In this document: piece after piece, positions 40,865 to 50,360 of the stretch
Numbering within the stretch: the stretch's first letter is position 1
How the letters are laid out: every line of letters starts with the position of its first letter
Assembly (NCBI RefSeq): GCF_012933465.1
Contig: NZ_JABBND010000007.1
Coordinates: 124,001 to 188,000, forward strand
Source: Actinomycetospora sp. TBRC 11914
GTDB taxonomy: Bacteria > Actinomycetota > Actinomycetes > Mycobacteriales > Pseudonocardiaceae
Direction of reading: 5' to 3'
DNA length: 64,000 nt
Made by a program: the position numbers and the translations under genes
The notes under the pieces: generated by a model
Databases searched by the model: none
Told to the model about the DNA's origin: nothing
What the model saw: the letters and a program-made list of their open reading frames with translations, nothing else

Positions 40865-43378
40865 TCAGCGGTCGAGGCCGGCCCGGCGCAGCGCGTCGGC
40901 CATGGCGCCGCCCGGCGCGGGGCGTCGGTCGTCGCCTCCACGACGACCGCCGCCCGACTGCCCGCCGCGGCCCTGCCCCTGCTGGCCGCCCCGGCCACCC
41001 TGGCCCTGGCCGCCGCGGCCCTGGCCACCCTGACCCTGGCCACCGCGACCCTGCCCCGACGACCCACGACCCTGCCCGCCGCGACCGCCCCGGCCCTGAC
41101 CCTCCTGGCCGCCGTCGCGACCCTGGCCACCGCCGCGGCGCTCTCCGGGCTGGCCGCCCGCACCGGGCTCGTCGTCGAGCCGCAGCGTCAGCGAGATCCG
41201 CTTGCGGGGGACGTCGACGTCGAGGACCTTCACCCGGACCACGTCGCCGGGGCCGACGACGGCCCGCGGGTCGGACACGAACTCCTTCGACATCGCCGAG
41301 ATGTGCACCAGCCCGTCCTGGTGCACGCCGACGTCGACGAACGCCCCGAAGGCGGCGACGTTCGTGACGACGCCCTCGAGCACCATCCCGGCCGCGAGGT
41401 CGGTGATCTGCTCGACGCCCTCGGCGAAGGTTGCCGTCTCGAACGCCGGCCGCGGGTCGCGTCCCGGTTTGTCGAGCTCGGCGATGATGTCGGTGACCGT
41501 CGGGACGCCGAAGGTGTCGTCGGTGAACTCGCGCGGGTCGAGCCGGCCGAGCAGCGAGGAGTTCCCGACCAGCGACGCCACGTCGGCGCCGGTCTTCTCG
41601 ACGATGCGCCGCACGACCGGGTAGGCCTCGGGGTGCACCCCGGAGCGGTCGAGCGGGTCGCTCGCGTCTGGGATGCGCAGGAAGCCCGCGCACTGCTCGA
41701 ACGCCTTCGCCCCGAGCCGCGGCACCTTCGTCAGCGCGGTGCGCGACGCGAACGGCCCGTGCTCGTCGCGGAACCCGACGATCGTCGTCGCCAGCCCGGA
41801 CGAGATGCCCGAGACGCGGCGCAGCAGCGGCGCGGAGGCGGTGTTGACGTCGACGCCCACGGCGTTCACGCAGTCCTCCACGACACCGTCGAGCGAGCGC
41901 GAGAGCAGCGTCGCGGAGACGTCGTGCTGGTACTGCCCGACGCCGATCGACTTCGGGTCGATCTTGACGAGCTCGGCAAGCGGGTCCTGCAGGCGGCGGG
42001 CGATGGAGACCGCGCCGCGGATCGAGACGTCGAGGTCGGGCAGCTCCTTCGAGGCCTCCTCCGACGCCGAGTACACCGACGCGCCCGCCTCGGAGACCAT
42101 CGCTGGGGTCAGCCCGGGAACGTTCCGTGCGAGTTCCTGGGCCAGCTTGTGGGTCTCCCGGGAGGCGGTCCCGTTCCCGATGGCGACCAGTTCCACCGCG
42201 TGCTGCTGGGCGAGCCGGGCGAGGGTGGCCAGCGACTGGTCCCACTGGTTGCGCGGCACGTGCGGGTAGATCGTCTCGTGCGCGACGACCTTCCCGGTGC
42301 CGTCGACGACCGCGACCTTCACGCCGGTGCGCAGCCCCGGGTCGAGGCCCATGGTCGGACGGGCGCCGGCGGGGGCGGCGAGCAGGAGATCGCGCAGGTT
42401 GCCGGCGAACACCCCGACCGCGCCCTCCTCGGCCACCTCGCGCAGCCGCACCCGCAGGTCGACCACCAGGCGCGACGAGATGCGGGTGCGCCACGCCCAC
42501 CGCGCGACGCCGAGCAGCCAGGTGTCGGCGGGACGGCCGTGGTCGGCGATCCCGGCGGCCGCGGCGATGCGGCCCTCGTAGGCCGAGGTGTCGCCGTCGT
42601 CGTCGGCGGAGCACGGGTCGAACGTCAGCGCCAGGACCTCCTCGGACTCGCCGCGCAGCAGCGCGAGGATCCGGTGGGAGGGGAGCTTGGTGTAGGGCTC
42701 GTCGAACGCGAAGTAGTCGGAGAACTTCGCTGCCGCCGGGTCCTCGGCCTTGCCCTCGCGGGCGACGGCGACGACGCGGCCGCGGGTCCACATCCGCTCG
42801 CGGAGCTCGCCGACGAGGTCGGCGTCCTCGGCGAGCCGTTCGACGAGGATCGCGCGGGCGCCGTCGAGGGCGGCCTCGGCGTCGGGGACGCCCTTCTCGG
42901 CGTCGACGAACGCGGCGGCGGCGGCCTGCGGCTCGACCGTGGGGTCACCCAGCAGGCCGTCGGCGAGCGGCTCGAGCCCGGCCTCGCGCGCGATCATCGC
43001 CTTGGTGCGGCGCTTCGGCTTGTAGGGGAGGTAGACGTCCTCGAGCCGGCTCTTGGTCTCGGCGCGGAGGATCTGCGCGTGGAGCTCGTCGGTGAGCTTG
43101 CCCTGCTCCCGGACCGACTCCAGGACCGCGGACCGTCGCTCCTCGAGCTCGCGCAGGTAGCCGAGACGCTCGTGCAGCGTGCGCAGCTGCGCGTCGTCCA
43201 GCCCGCCCGTGGCCTCCTTGCGGTACCGGGCGACGAAGGGCACGGTCGCGCCGCCGTCGAGCAGCTCGATCGCGGCGCGGACCTGGCCCTCGCCGACCTC
43301 CAGCTCGGTGGCGATCCGGCTCGGGACGGGCGGCAGCGCGGCGGGTGCGGGCGTGCTCGGAGCGGTCACGGCAACCAT
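40865..43378 (-). CDS. tex: Tex family transcription accessory / RNA-binding protein
   Basis: 837 residues. Order: N-terminal Tex helical domain (VPFVARYRKEATGGLDDAQL), YqgF-like nuclease-fold domain (TMGLDPGLRTGVKVAVVDGT), helix-hairpin-helix motifs (VGVDVNTASAPLLRRVSGIS, SRTALTKVPRLGAKAFEQCA) and an S1 RNA-binding domain at about 662-735 (GVVTNVAAFGAFVDVGVHQD). Then comes an unusual low-complexity tail of about 80 residues made of GQGRGG units. Tex proteins bind RNA and associate with transcription. ATG 43378 has no strong ribosome site. Confidence 0.95.
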   Translation of the reverse strand: MVAVTAPSTPAPAALPPVPSRIATELEVGEGQVRAAIELLDGGATVPFVARYRKEATGGLDDAQLRTLHERLGYLRELEERRSAVLESVREQGKLTDELHAQILRAETKSRLEDVYLPYKPKRRTKAMIAREAGLEPLADGLLGDPTVEPQAAAAAFVDAEKGVPDAEAALDGARAILVERLAEDADLVGELRERMWTRGRVVAVAREGKAEDPAAAKFSDYFAFDEPYTKLPSHRILALLRGESEEVLALTFDPCSADDDGDTSAYEGRIAAAAGIADHGRPADTWLLGVARWAWRTRISSRLVVDLRVRLREVAEEGAVGVFAGNLRDLLLAAPAGARPTMGLDPGLRTGVKVAVVDGTGKVVAHETIYPHVPRNQWDQSLATLARLAQQHAVELVAIGNGTASRETHKLAQELARNVPGLTPAMVSEAGASVYSASEEASKELPDLDVSIRGAVSIARRLQDPLAELVKIDPKSIGVGQYQHDVSATLLSRSLDGVVEDCVNAVGVDVNTASAPLLRRVSGISSGLATTIVGFRDEHGPFASRTALTKVPRLGAKAFEQCAGFLRIPDASDPLDRSGVHPEAYPVVRRIVEKTGADVASLVGNSSLLGRLDPREFTDDTFGVPTVTDIIAELDKPGRDPRPAFETATFAEGVEQITDLAAGMVLEGVVTNVAAFGAFVDVGVHQDGLVHISAMSKEFVSDPRAVVGPGDVVRVKVLDVDVPRKRISLTLRLDDEPGAGGQPGERRGGGQGRDGGQEGQGRGGRGGQGRGSSGQGRGGQGQGGQGRGGQGQGGRGGQQGQGRGGQSGGGRRGGDDRRPAPGGAMADALRRAGLDR

Positions 43379-43507
43379 CGTGCAACACCCCACCGACAGC
43401 CCGGGCCGGACCCGTGAAACGTCGTCGGGACCGCGTATGGCAGCCGGCACGACGGTGTGGATTTCCTGACGATGAGTGTCTGCGATGCGACACCGCTGAC
43501 GCCGGGA

Positions 43508-44752
43508 CTAGCCCTCCAGCGACAGCAGCGCCGCCTGCACCATCGTCCGCACGCCCACCGGCAGCGCCCGCTCGTCGAGCGCGAACGTCGGCTGGTGGAT
43601 GTCGGACTGCCGGCCCTCGCCGGACCACACGCCGAGCCGGCCCATGGCGCCGGGGACGTGCTCGAGGTACCAGCCGAAGTCCTCGCCGCCGGAGGACTGC
43701 TCGGTGTCCACCGCCGCCCCCGGGCCCGCTGCCCGCTCGGCCGCCCGGGCCAGCAGGTCGGCCGACACCGGGTCGTTCACCACCGGCGGCACCCCACGAC
43801 GGTGCTCGAGCACGTACCCGACCCCGGTGGGCGCCAGCAGCGCGGTGACGAGCTGGCGCACCAGCGGCTCGAGCTCGTTCCACGTGGCGTGCTGCGCCGT
43901 GCGCAGGGTCCCCGAGAGCGTCCCGATCTCCGGCACGGCGTTCGCGGCGTGCCCCGCGTCGACCTGACCCCAGACCATGACCGTGCCGGACCGGGGGTCG
44001 ACCCGGCGCGAGAGCAGGTCCGGCAGCCCGGTGATGACGGTGCCGAGGGCGTGGACCAGGTCGGCCGTCAGGTGGGGCCGGGAGGTGTGCCCGCCGGGCG
44101 AGGTGAGGCGCAGCTCCAGCATGTCGCAGGCCGAGGTGATCGGCCCGACGCGCGTGCCGACGTGCCCGACCTCGAGGCGCGGGTCGCAGTGCAGCGCGAA
44201 GATGCGGTCGACGTCGGCGAGCCCGTCGGCCGCGATGACGTCGAGCGCGCCCCCGGGCTGGACCTCCTCGGCGGGCTGGAACACCAGCCGCACGCGCCCG
44301 GGCAGGCGGTCGGCGACCGACGCGAGCGCGAGGCCCGCGCCGAGCAGCACCGAGGTGTGCGCGTCGTGCCCGCACATGTGCGCCACGCCGGGAACGGTCG
44401 ACGCCCACGGCACGTCGGCCTGTTCGTGCAGCGGGAGCGCGTCCATGTCGGCGCGCAGCGCGACGGTGCGCGGGCCGGAGCCGACGTCGCAGATCAGGCC
44501 GGTGCCCGGGAGCAGCCGCGGGCGAAGACCGGCGGACTCCAGGATCCGCGCGCAGAGCGCGGTGGTCGCCTGCTCGGAGCGCGCGAGCTCGGGGTGCGCG
44601 TGGATGGTGCGGCGCCAGGCGACGACGTCGGGGGCGTGCTCGGCGAGCCAGGCGTCGAGCCACTGCGGCCCGGTGCCGCTCCCGAGGTCCGTCACGCCGG
44701 CGTTCGCCCGCACGGTCCTCGGATCGTCCGGGCGGGTCTGCAGCAGCGTCAC
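43508..44752 (-). CDS. M20 family amidohydrolase
   Basis: 414 residues, di-metal hydrolase of the N-acyl-amino-acid/IAA-amino-acid amidohydrolase branch. Motifs: RRTIHAHPELARSEQATTAL, VALRADMDALPLHEQADVPW, the metal segment AHMCGHDAHTSVLLGAGLAL, VFQPAEEVQPGGALDVIAAD and TEQSSGGEDFGWYLEHVPG. The dimerisation lid domain sits between. GTG 44752 has GAGGAGGTGG upstream. Mycobacteria carry two such genes (amiA1, amiB1) between lpdA and the purine nucleoside phosphorylase gene; here there is one. Confidence 0.93.
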   Translation of the reverse strand: MTLLQTRPDDPRTVRANAGVTDLGSGTGPQWLDAWLAEHAPDVVAWRRTIHAHPELARSEQATTALCARILESAGLRPRLLPGTGLICDVGSGPRTVALRADMDALPLHEQADVPWASTVPGVAHMCGHDAHTSVLLGAGLALASVADRLPGRVRLVFQPAEEVQPGGALDVIAADGLADVDRIFALHCDPRLEVGHVGTRVGPITSACDMLELRLTSPGGHTSRPHLTADLVHALGTVITGLPDLLSRRVDPRSGTVMVWGQVDAGHAANAVPEIGTLSGTLRTAQHATWNELEPLVRQLVTALLAPTGVGYVLEHRRGVPPVVNDPVSADLLARAAERAAGPGAAVDTEQSSGGEDFGWYLEHVPGAMGRLGVWSGEGRQSDIHQPTFALDERALPVGVRTMVQAALLSLEG

Positions 44753-45088
44753 CGTTCCACCTCCTCGCGCCGCCGAACGGGTGCGTCCGGTAGCTGGTGA
44801 CCCCAATATGCCTGGCGAGGTCGCGTCACCGAGGGCGTCCGGCGGCGATGGCGCCGAGGGGTCCGGACGATGCTGTCAGTGGCGGGATGCCCGGTCGTCC
44901 GGCGAGACGAACGGCGGGTCGGTGCAGGTCACCGGGTCAGCGGGCCGGAAACCCCGGTCGTCGCCCGACGAGCGGTCGCACACCGCGTGACGAGCGGCGC
45001 CATCGGGTTGTCCACCACCGTTGGTCGCCGGGCGCGGCCGGACGGGTGGGGCGACGGTCACCGGTGCCGGGGGCGCCATCATGGGGGT
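44753..45088. other. Gene-free 336-base divergent promoter region
   Basis: Separates the divergent M20 amidohydrolase and protein kinase genes. Apart from a short AT-richer patch CCCCAATATG near 44800 and a CATCAT element near 45078-45083, I see no gene, repeat or strong hairpin. Confidence 0.6.
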
Positions 45089-48085
45089 GTGAGCCCCCGC
45101 CCCGCCGAGACGCGCCGCCTCGTCGGCCGCTACCGCCTCGACTCCGAGCTCGGGCGGGGCGCGATGGGCACGGTGTGGTCGGCCTACGACGAGGTCCTGC
45201 ACCGCCCGGTCGCGGTCAAGGAGGTGCGGCTCTCGCTGGTGCCGGTCTCCGAGCGGGCGATCGTGCGCGAGCGGACGCTGCGCGAGGCCCGCGCGACCGC
45301 GATGCTCAGCCACCCCAACGTCGTCACCCTCTACGACGTCGTCGAGGTCGACTCCGAGCCCTACGTCGTCATGGAGCTGCTGCCCTCGCGCAGCCTCGCC
45401 TCCTACATCGCCGAGCGCGGCACGCTGTCGCAGGCCGAGACCGCGGAGATCGGGTCGGCGGTCGCGTCCGCGCTGATGACCGCCCACCGCGCCGGGATCA
45501 CCCACCGCGACGTCAAGCCCGGCAACGTGCTGATCGGCACCGACGGGCAGATCAAGCTCACCGACTTCGGCATCGCGCGCAATGCCGCCGAGTCGTCGAT
45601 GACCCAGACCGGCACGGTCCTCGGGTCGCCGCCCTACATCGCGCCCGAGGTGGCGATGGGCCGCGCGGTCGGCCCGCCGGCGGACCTGTGGGGGCTGGGC
45701 GCGACGCTCTTCGCCTGCCTCGAGGGCCGGCCGCCCTACGACGCGGGCGATCCGGTCTCGACGGTGTCCGCGGTCGTCCACGGCGAGATCCCGCGGCCGT
45801 CGGGCCACGGCCCGGTGGTCGACGTCGTGCGCGGGCTGATGGTCAAGGACCCGTCGCTGCGCATGCCGCTGCCCGCGGTGCGTCGCCGGCTCCGCCCGCT
45901 GATGGCCGACCCGGAGGGCCCCATGCTCTCCGCGCCGCCCGCCCCGGCGACGACGGAGTTCCGCCTCCCGCCGACGCCGTCCGACCCGCCCGCCGACGAC
46001 GCCCGCTCCGGCCTGATCCGGGCGCAGGGCCGCAGCGGGACGCTCGTCGAGGGCGCGCAGCCTGCCGGGCCCTCCGGGAGCGCGCCGCCCGGCGCGCCGG
46101 CGCAGCCCCCGACGCCCAGCCCCCCGACGTCCAGCCCCCCGACGCCCAGCCCCGCGCCGCGCCGGCCCACGCCGACGCCCGGGGCGCCCCGCACCGCCCC
46201 CCTGGCCGGCCCGGCCGCCGAGGGCGCGGCCGGGGCGGCGAGCGGGGTGGCCGCCGCGGAGGCCGGGACCGGCGACCGCGAGGCCTCCGGACCGGGCGCG
46301 ACGACGGGTGCGGCGGGCACGCCGACGACCACGCCCGACGACGAGGCCGCCCCGGCGGCCGGGGAGACCGCGGCCGACGAGACCGTGGCCCCGGACGACG
46401 ACGCGGAGGTCGGTGCGGCCGAGGCGGAGGACCACACCGACGCGCCCGGGGCGGCCGACGCGCGGGACGGCGCCGCGGCGGGCACCGCCACCGCCGGGCG
46501 GGGAGCCGCCGACCCGGCCGCGGACGACGACGCCGACGCCGCCGACGACGACGACGACGCCGCGGAAGGCACGGACGCCGCGGCGGAGGCGGCCCCGGAC
46601 GTCAGCGGTGACGAGGCGGCCGGCCCGTCGTCGGGCCCGGTCCCGACGACGACCGACGGCACGGACGCCCCCGACGCCGCCGGCCCGGGGACGGGCGCCG
46701 GCCCGGGCACGGACGGCACCGCGACCGAGGAGGACGCGGCCGACGCCGACGGGACGGGCGCCTCCGCAGCGGCCGCCGGAGCCGCCGGAGCCGCGGTCGC
46801 GGCCGGAGCCGCGGTCGCGGCGGGAGCCGCGGCGCGGTCCGGTACGGGCGAGGCGGAGCCCGACCCCGCGGCGGCCGCCGGGGACGGGTCCGACGCCGAG
46901 GACGGGGCCGAGGACGGGGCCGAGGACGCCGACGCGGCCGACGACGGGGCCCCGACCGACCCGCCCGACGAGGACTCCCCCACCGACCCGCCCGCGGAGG
47001 AGGCCGCCGACGCCGGCCCCACCGACGAGCCCGGCTCCCCGACGCGGCCCGACGACTCCCCCGCCGGCACCGACACCCCCGCCGGCCGGCCGCCGAGCAC
47101 GCCCTCGTCCGGCACGCCCGCGCGGGGCCGCACCCCCACCCCGCCGTCGGGCACGTCCCGCACGTCGACGCCGTCGTCGGGGTTCACCCGCACCCCGACC
47201 CCGTCGTCGGGGACGGGCGTCCCCGAACCGAGCGCGGCCGAGACGACGATGGTCACGCCGCGGCTGCCCGAGAGCGCCCGCCCGGCGCCGCGGCCCGCGC
47301 CCTCGACGCCGGGGCCCTGGTCGCAGCCCTACCAGCGGCCGCCCCGGGCGCCGATGGCCGCGCCGATGCGGCCGGGAGCGCCCCAGGCCCTGGCGGCCGA
47401 CCCGGGTCCGCTGCCCTTCACCCCCTCGGCCCGCCCGGCCCCGGCCGCGAGCCGCGGGCGTCGCGTGGGAGTCGTCGTCCTCGTCGTCGTGCTGGCCCTC
47501 GCCGGGCTCGTCGGCGGCTACGCGGCCGCGCGGATGCTCGGCGGCCAGCAGCCGTTCGCGGTGTCGCTCGCGCCGCAGGGACCCGTCGTCGACGGCGAGC
47601 GCATGGTCTCCCACAGCGACGACAACGCCCGCTACAGCGGCACCGGGATGGGCTTCACCTCGCTGGTGCCCAGCACCTGGCAGCAGTTCCGGCTCCAGCA
47701 GCCCGGCGGCGACATCGTCGTGCGCTACGTCTCCGACGACGCCGACCGCGAGCTGCGCATCGACCGGCTCGCCGGCTTCTACCCCGCCCAGCGCGCCGCC
47801 GGGTACGCCGCGCTGCTCGCCCAGCCCTCGCGCATCGGCGCCGACGCGGTGCGGGTCGAGCCGCTCACCGTCGTCGCCCCGGCCCGGCCCGGCGCCGCGG
47901 AGCCGGTGCAGCAGACCGTCTACCGGGCGCGCAGCGGGAGCACGGACGACCGCACGACGTGGACCCGGCTCATCCCCTCCGGCCAGGACCTCTGGGTGGT
48001 GCGGATGACCGCGCCGAGCACCTCCCCGGGCGGGGCGCCCCAGCAGTTCTCGGTGATCGCGGACAGCTTCACCCCACCTGTCTAA
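45089..48085 (+). CDS. Serine/threonine protein kinase with long disordered linker and extracellular domain
   Basis: 998 residues. The Hanks-type kinase domain spans about 12-270: ELGRGAMGTVWSAYDEVLHR (P-loop), AVKEVRLS (Lys), THRDVKPGNVLIG with Asp141, LTDFGIA, and GTVLGSPPYIAPEVAMG. A linker of about 500 residues follows, almost entirely Ala, Asp, Glu, Pro, Thr and Gly. One membrane helix lies at about 792-814 (VVLVVVLALAGLVGGYAAAR), and the extracellular part of about 180 residues contains FTSLVPSTWQQFRLQQPGGD and no PASTA repeats. GTG 45089 is the likely start. It is upstream of the purine nucleoside phosphorylase gene, whose promoter overlaps its stop codon. Confidence 0.93.
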   Translation: MSPRPAETRRLVGRYRLDSELGRGAMGTVWSAYDEVLHRPVAVKEVRLSLVPVSERAIVRERTLREARATAMLSHPNVVTLYDVVEVDSEPYVVMELLPSRSLASYIAERGTLSQAETAEIGSAVASALMTAHRAGITHRDVKPGNVLIGTDGQIKLTDFGIARNAAESSMTQTGTVLGSPPYIAPEVAMGRAVGPPADLWGLGATLFACLEGRPPYDAGDPVSTVSAVVHGEIPRPSGHGPVVDVVRGLMVKDPSLRMPLPAVRRRLRPLMADPEGPMLSAPPAPATTEFRLPPTPSDPPADDARSGLIRAQGRSGTLVEGAQPAGPSGSAPPGAPAQPPTPSPPTSSPPTPSPAPRRPTPTPGAPRTAPLAGPAAEGAAGAASGVAAAEAGTGDREASGPGATTGAAGTPTTTPDDEAAPAAGETAADETVAPDDDAEVGAAEAEDHTDAPGAADARDGAAAGTATAGRGAADPAADDDADAADDDDDAAEGTDAAAEAAPDVSGDEAAGPSSGPVPTTTDGTDAPDAAGPGTGAGPGTDGTATEEDAADADGTGASAAAAGAAGAAVAAGAAVAAGAAARSGTGEAEPDPAAAAGDGSDAEDGAEDGAEDADAADDGAPTDPPDEDSPTDPPAEEAADAGPTDEPGSPTRPDDSPAGTDTPAGRPPSTPSSGTPARGRTPTPPSGTSRTSTPSSGFTRTPTPSSGTGVPEPSAAETTMVTPRLPESARPAPRPAPSTPGPWSQPYQRPPRAPMAAPMRPGAPQALAADPGPLPFTPSARPAPAASRGRRVGVVVLVVVLALAGLVGGYAAARMLGGQQPFAVSLAPQGPVVDGERMVSHSDDNARYSGTGMGFTSLVPSTWQQFRLQQPGGDIVVRYVSDDADRELRIDRLAGFYPAQRAAGYAALLAQPSRIGADAVRVEPLTVVAPARPGAAEPVQQTVYRARSGSTDDRTTWTRLIPSGQDLWVVRMTAPSTSPGGAPQQFSVIADSFTPPV

Positions 48086-48088
48086 GGT
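48083..48088 (+). promoter_or_regulatory. TAAGGT -10 element overlapping the kinase stop codon
   Basis: TAAGGT includes the TAA stop of the kinase gene and lies 9 bases before the ATG of the phosphorylase gene; no ribosome binding site is present. Confidence 0.45.
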
Positions 48089-48097
48089 GGCGCGGCG

Positions 48098-48922
48098 ATG
48101 AGCGCCGACCCCACCCCCCGCACCGACCCCGACGGCGCCGCCCGCGCCGCCGCCGCCGAGCTGGCCCGCCGGACCGGGGTGGCGCGCCACGACGTCGCCG
48201 TCGTCCTCGGCTCGGGCTGGGCGCCCGCCGCCGACGGGCTCGGGGCCCCCGACACCGAGATCCCGGTCGCGGAGCTGCCGGGCTTCACCCCGCCGGGCGC
48301 GCCCGACCACCGCGGCACCGCCCGGTCGGTCATCGTCGACGGGCACCACGTCCTGGTGCTGCTGGGCCGGACCCACGTCTACGAGGGCCACGGCGAGGCG
48401 CAGGCCGTGCACGCGGTCCGGACGGCCTGCGCCGCGGGCGCGGGCACCGTCGTGCTCACCAACGCCGCCGGCGGCATCGACCCCTCCTACGCCGTCGGCC
48501 AGCCGGTGCTCATCAGCGACCACCTCAACCTCACCGGCCGCTCGCCGCTGGTCGGGCCGGCCTTCGTCGACCTCACCGACGCCTACGACCCCGCCCTGCG
48601 CGCCGCCGCGCGCGACCTCGACCCCTCCCTCGCCGAGGGCGTGTACGCGGGCCTGCCCGGTCCGCACTTCGAGACGCCCGCCGAGATCCGCATGCTGCGC
48701 ACCCTGGGCGCCGACCTCGTCGGGATGTCGACGGTGCTGGAGACGATCGCGGCCCGCGCCGCCGGCGCCCGCGTCGCGGGGATCGCGCTGGTCAGCAACC
48801 CCGCCGCGGGCACCACCGACGAGCGCATCGACCACCTCGCGGTCCTCGAGGCGGTGCACGCCGCGGCGGCCCGCACCGGGGAGCTGCTGCGCGAGCTCGT
48901 GGCGGTGGCGGTCGCCGCGTGA
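48098..48922 (+). CDS. Purine nucleoside phosphorylase
   Basis: 274 residues of the trimeric PNP class (DeoD in mycobacterial nomenclature, PunA elsewhere), which splits guanosine- and inosine-type nucleosides with phosphate. Motifs: [92 protein letters not shown] and ALVSNPAAG. Its stop overlaps the GTG of the flavodoxin-like gene (GTGA), implying coupling. Confidence 0.95.
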   Translation: MSADPTPRTDPDGAARAAAAELARRTGVARHDVAVVLGSGWAPAADGLGAPDTEIPVAELPGFTPPGAPDHRGTARSVIVDGHHVLVLLGRTHVYEGHGEAQAVHAVRTACAAGAGTVVLTNAAGGIDPSYAVGQPVLISDHLNLTGRSPLVGPAFVDLTDAYDPALRAAARDLDPSLAEGVYAGLPGPHFETPAEIRMLRTLGADLVGMSTVLETIAARAAGARVAGIALVSNPAAGTTDERIDHLAVLEAVHAAAARTGELLRELVAVAVAA

Positions 48923-49383
48923 GCCGGCTGCTCGTCGTCCACCACACCCCCTCGCCGTCGTGCCAGGCGCTGCTCGAGGCGGTCCTGGAGGGCGCGGGCA
49001 CCGACGAGCTGCCCGGGCCGGTGGAGGTGACCACCCGCCCGGCGCTGAGCGCCGGACCCGCGGACGTGCTCGCCGCCGACGCGGTGGTGCTCGGCACCCC
49101 GGCGAACATCGGGACGATGTCCGGGGCGCTCAAGCACTTCTTCGACCAGATCTACTACCCGTGCCTGCAGGACACCCGCGCCCTCGCCTTCGGGCTGTAC
49201 GTCCACGGCGGCGACGACGTGGCGGGAGCGGTCCGCGACGTCCTGCGGATCACCGGCGCGCTCGGCTGGGAGCAGGCGGCCGCCGTCGTCGAGGCCACCG
49301 GGTCGGTGGACGCCGCCGACCGGGAGGCGGCGTGGGAGCTCGGGGCGACGCTCGCCCTCCACGTGATCGAGGCCGATCCGTAG
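48919..49383 (+). CDS. Flavodoxin-like NAD(P)H-dependent oxidoreductase
   Basis: 154 residues with the flavodoxin fold: N-terminal [20 protein letters not shown] phosphate loop, then [20 protein letters not shown] and [20 protein letters not shown]. It probably binds FMN and reduces a quinone or disulfide; the substrate is not known. It starts at GTG overlapping the upstream stop. Confidence 0.82.
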   Translation: MSRLLVVHHTPSPSCQALLEAVLEGAGTDELPGPVEVTTRPALSAGPADVLAADAVVLGTPANIGTMSGALKHFFDQIYYPCLQDTRALAFGLYVHGGDDVAGAVRDVLRITGALGWEQAAAVVEATGSVDAADREAAWELGATLALHVIEADP

Positions 49384-49427
49384 CCCGGCGGCGAAATCCC
49401 CGGGTGCGGGCCGGTGTTGGCGCCCAC

Positions 49428-50360
49428 ATGACATCGCGAGCCGTGCAGTACGCCCGCTACGGCGGGCCGGAGGTGCTGGAGATCGTGGAGCGCGAGGACC
49501 CGCAGCCGGGCCCGGGCCAGGTCCGCCTGGCCGTGCGCGCCGCGTCGGTCAACCCGATCGACTGGAAGCTGCGCTCCGGGGCCATGGCCTCCACCGACGC
49601 GCCGGGGAAGCCCGTGATCGGCGGGGTCGACGTCGCGGGCACCGTCGAGGCCGTCGGCGAGGGGGTGACGGCGTTCGCGGAGGGCGACGAGGTGCTCGGC
49701 CGCGCGAGCGGCGGCGCCTACGCCGAGAAGGCGCTCGCGGACGTCGACGGGCTGACCGCCAAGCCGGCCGGGGTGGCCTGGGAGGTCGCCGGCTCGCTGC
49801 CGGTCGTCGTCACCACCGCCTACCGCGGGCTGGCCCTGCTCGGGCTCGGCGCGGACGACGACACCGCCGGCAAGGTCCTCGTGGTCACCGGGGCCTCGGG
49901 CGGCGTCGGGGTCGTCGCCACCCAGCTCGCCGTGGCCCGCGGGGTGACCGTGATCGGGTCCGCGAGCGAGCGCCACCAGGACGACGTCAAGGCGCTCGGC
50001 GCCACGCCGGTCGTCTACGGCGAGGGCTTCGCCGACCGTGTGCGGGCCGTCACCGACCACGTCGACGCCGCGCTCGACACCGCGGGCAAGGGCGACCTCG
50101 GCGACCTCGTCGCGCTGACCGGGTCGGCCGACCGCGTGCTCACCATCGCCGACTACGCCGGCGCCCAGGAGCACGGTGTCCGGTTCAGCTCGGGCGGGGA
50201 CGGCGAGGTCGAGGGCGCGCTCGCCGACTTCGTCGAGCACCTGGCCGCGGGCGACCACCGCGCGCCCGAGGTCGTCGTCTACCCGCTGGAGCAGGCCGCG
50301 CAGGCCCAGGAGGACAACCGCACGGGCGCGGTCAGCGGGAAGCTCGTCCTCACGCCGTAG
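49428..50360 (+). CDS. NADP-dependent oxidoreductase, quinone oxidoreductase (zeta-crystallin) type
   Basis: 310-residue medium-chain reductase without zinc ligands. N-terminal AVQYARYGGPEVLEIVERED, then RAASVNPIDWKLRSGAM, GVDVAGTVEAVGEGVTAFAE, the Rossmann site VLVVTGASGGVGVVATQLAV and VDAALDTAGKG. Probably reduces quinones or enones with NADPH. It follows the flavodoxin-like gene after 44 bases and ends flush against the convergent rsmI stop. Confidence 0.92.
   Translation: MTSRAVQYARYGGPEVLEIVEREDPQPGPGQVRLAVRAASVNPIDWKLRSGAMASTDAPGKPVIGGVDVAGTVEAVGEGVTAFAEGDEVLGRASGGAYAEKALADVDGLTAKPAGVAWEVAGSLPVVVTTAYRGLALLGLGADDDTAGKVLVVTGASGGVGVVATQLAVARGVTVIGSASERHQDDVKALGATPVVYGEGFADRVRAVTDHVDAALDTAGKGDLGDLVALTGSADRVLTIADYAGAQEHGVRFSSGGDGEVEGALADFVEHLAAGDHRAPEVVVYPLEQAAQAQEDNRTGAVSGKLVLTP

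Noticed and set aside
40239-42791. Long minus-strand frames covering the family C repeat array and tex in another frame
   Set aside because: Low-complexity Arg/Ala/Pro translation; tex in its proper frame explains the region.
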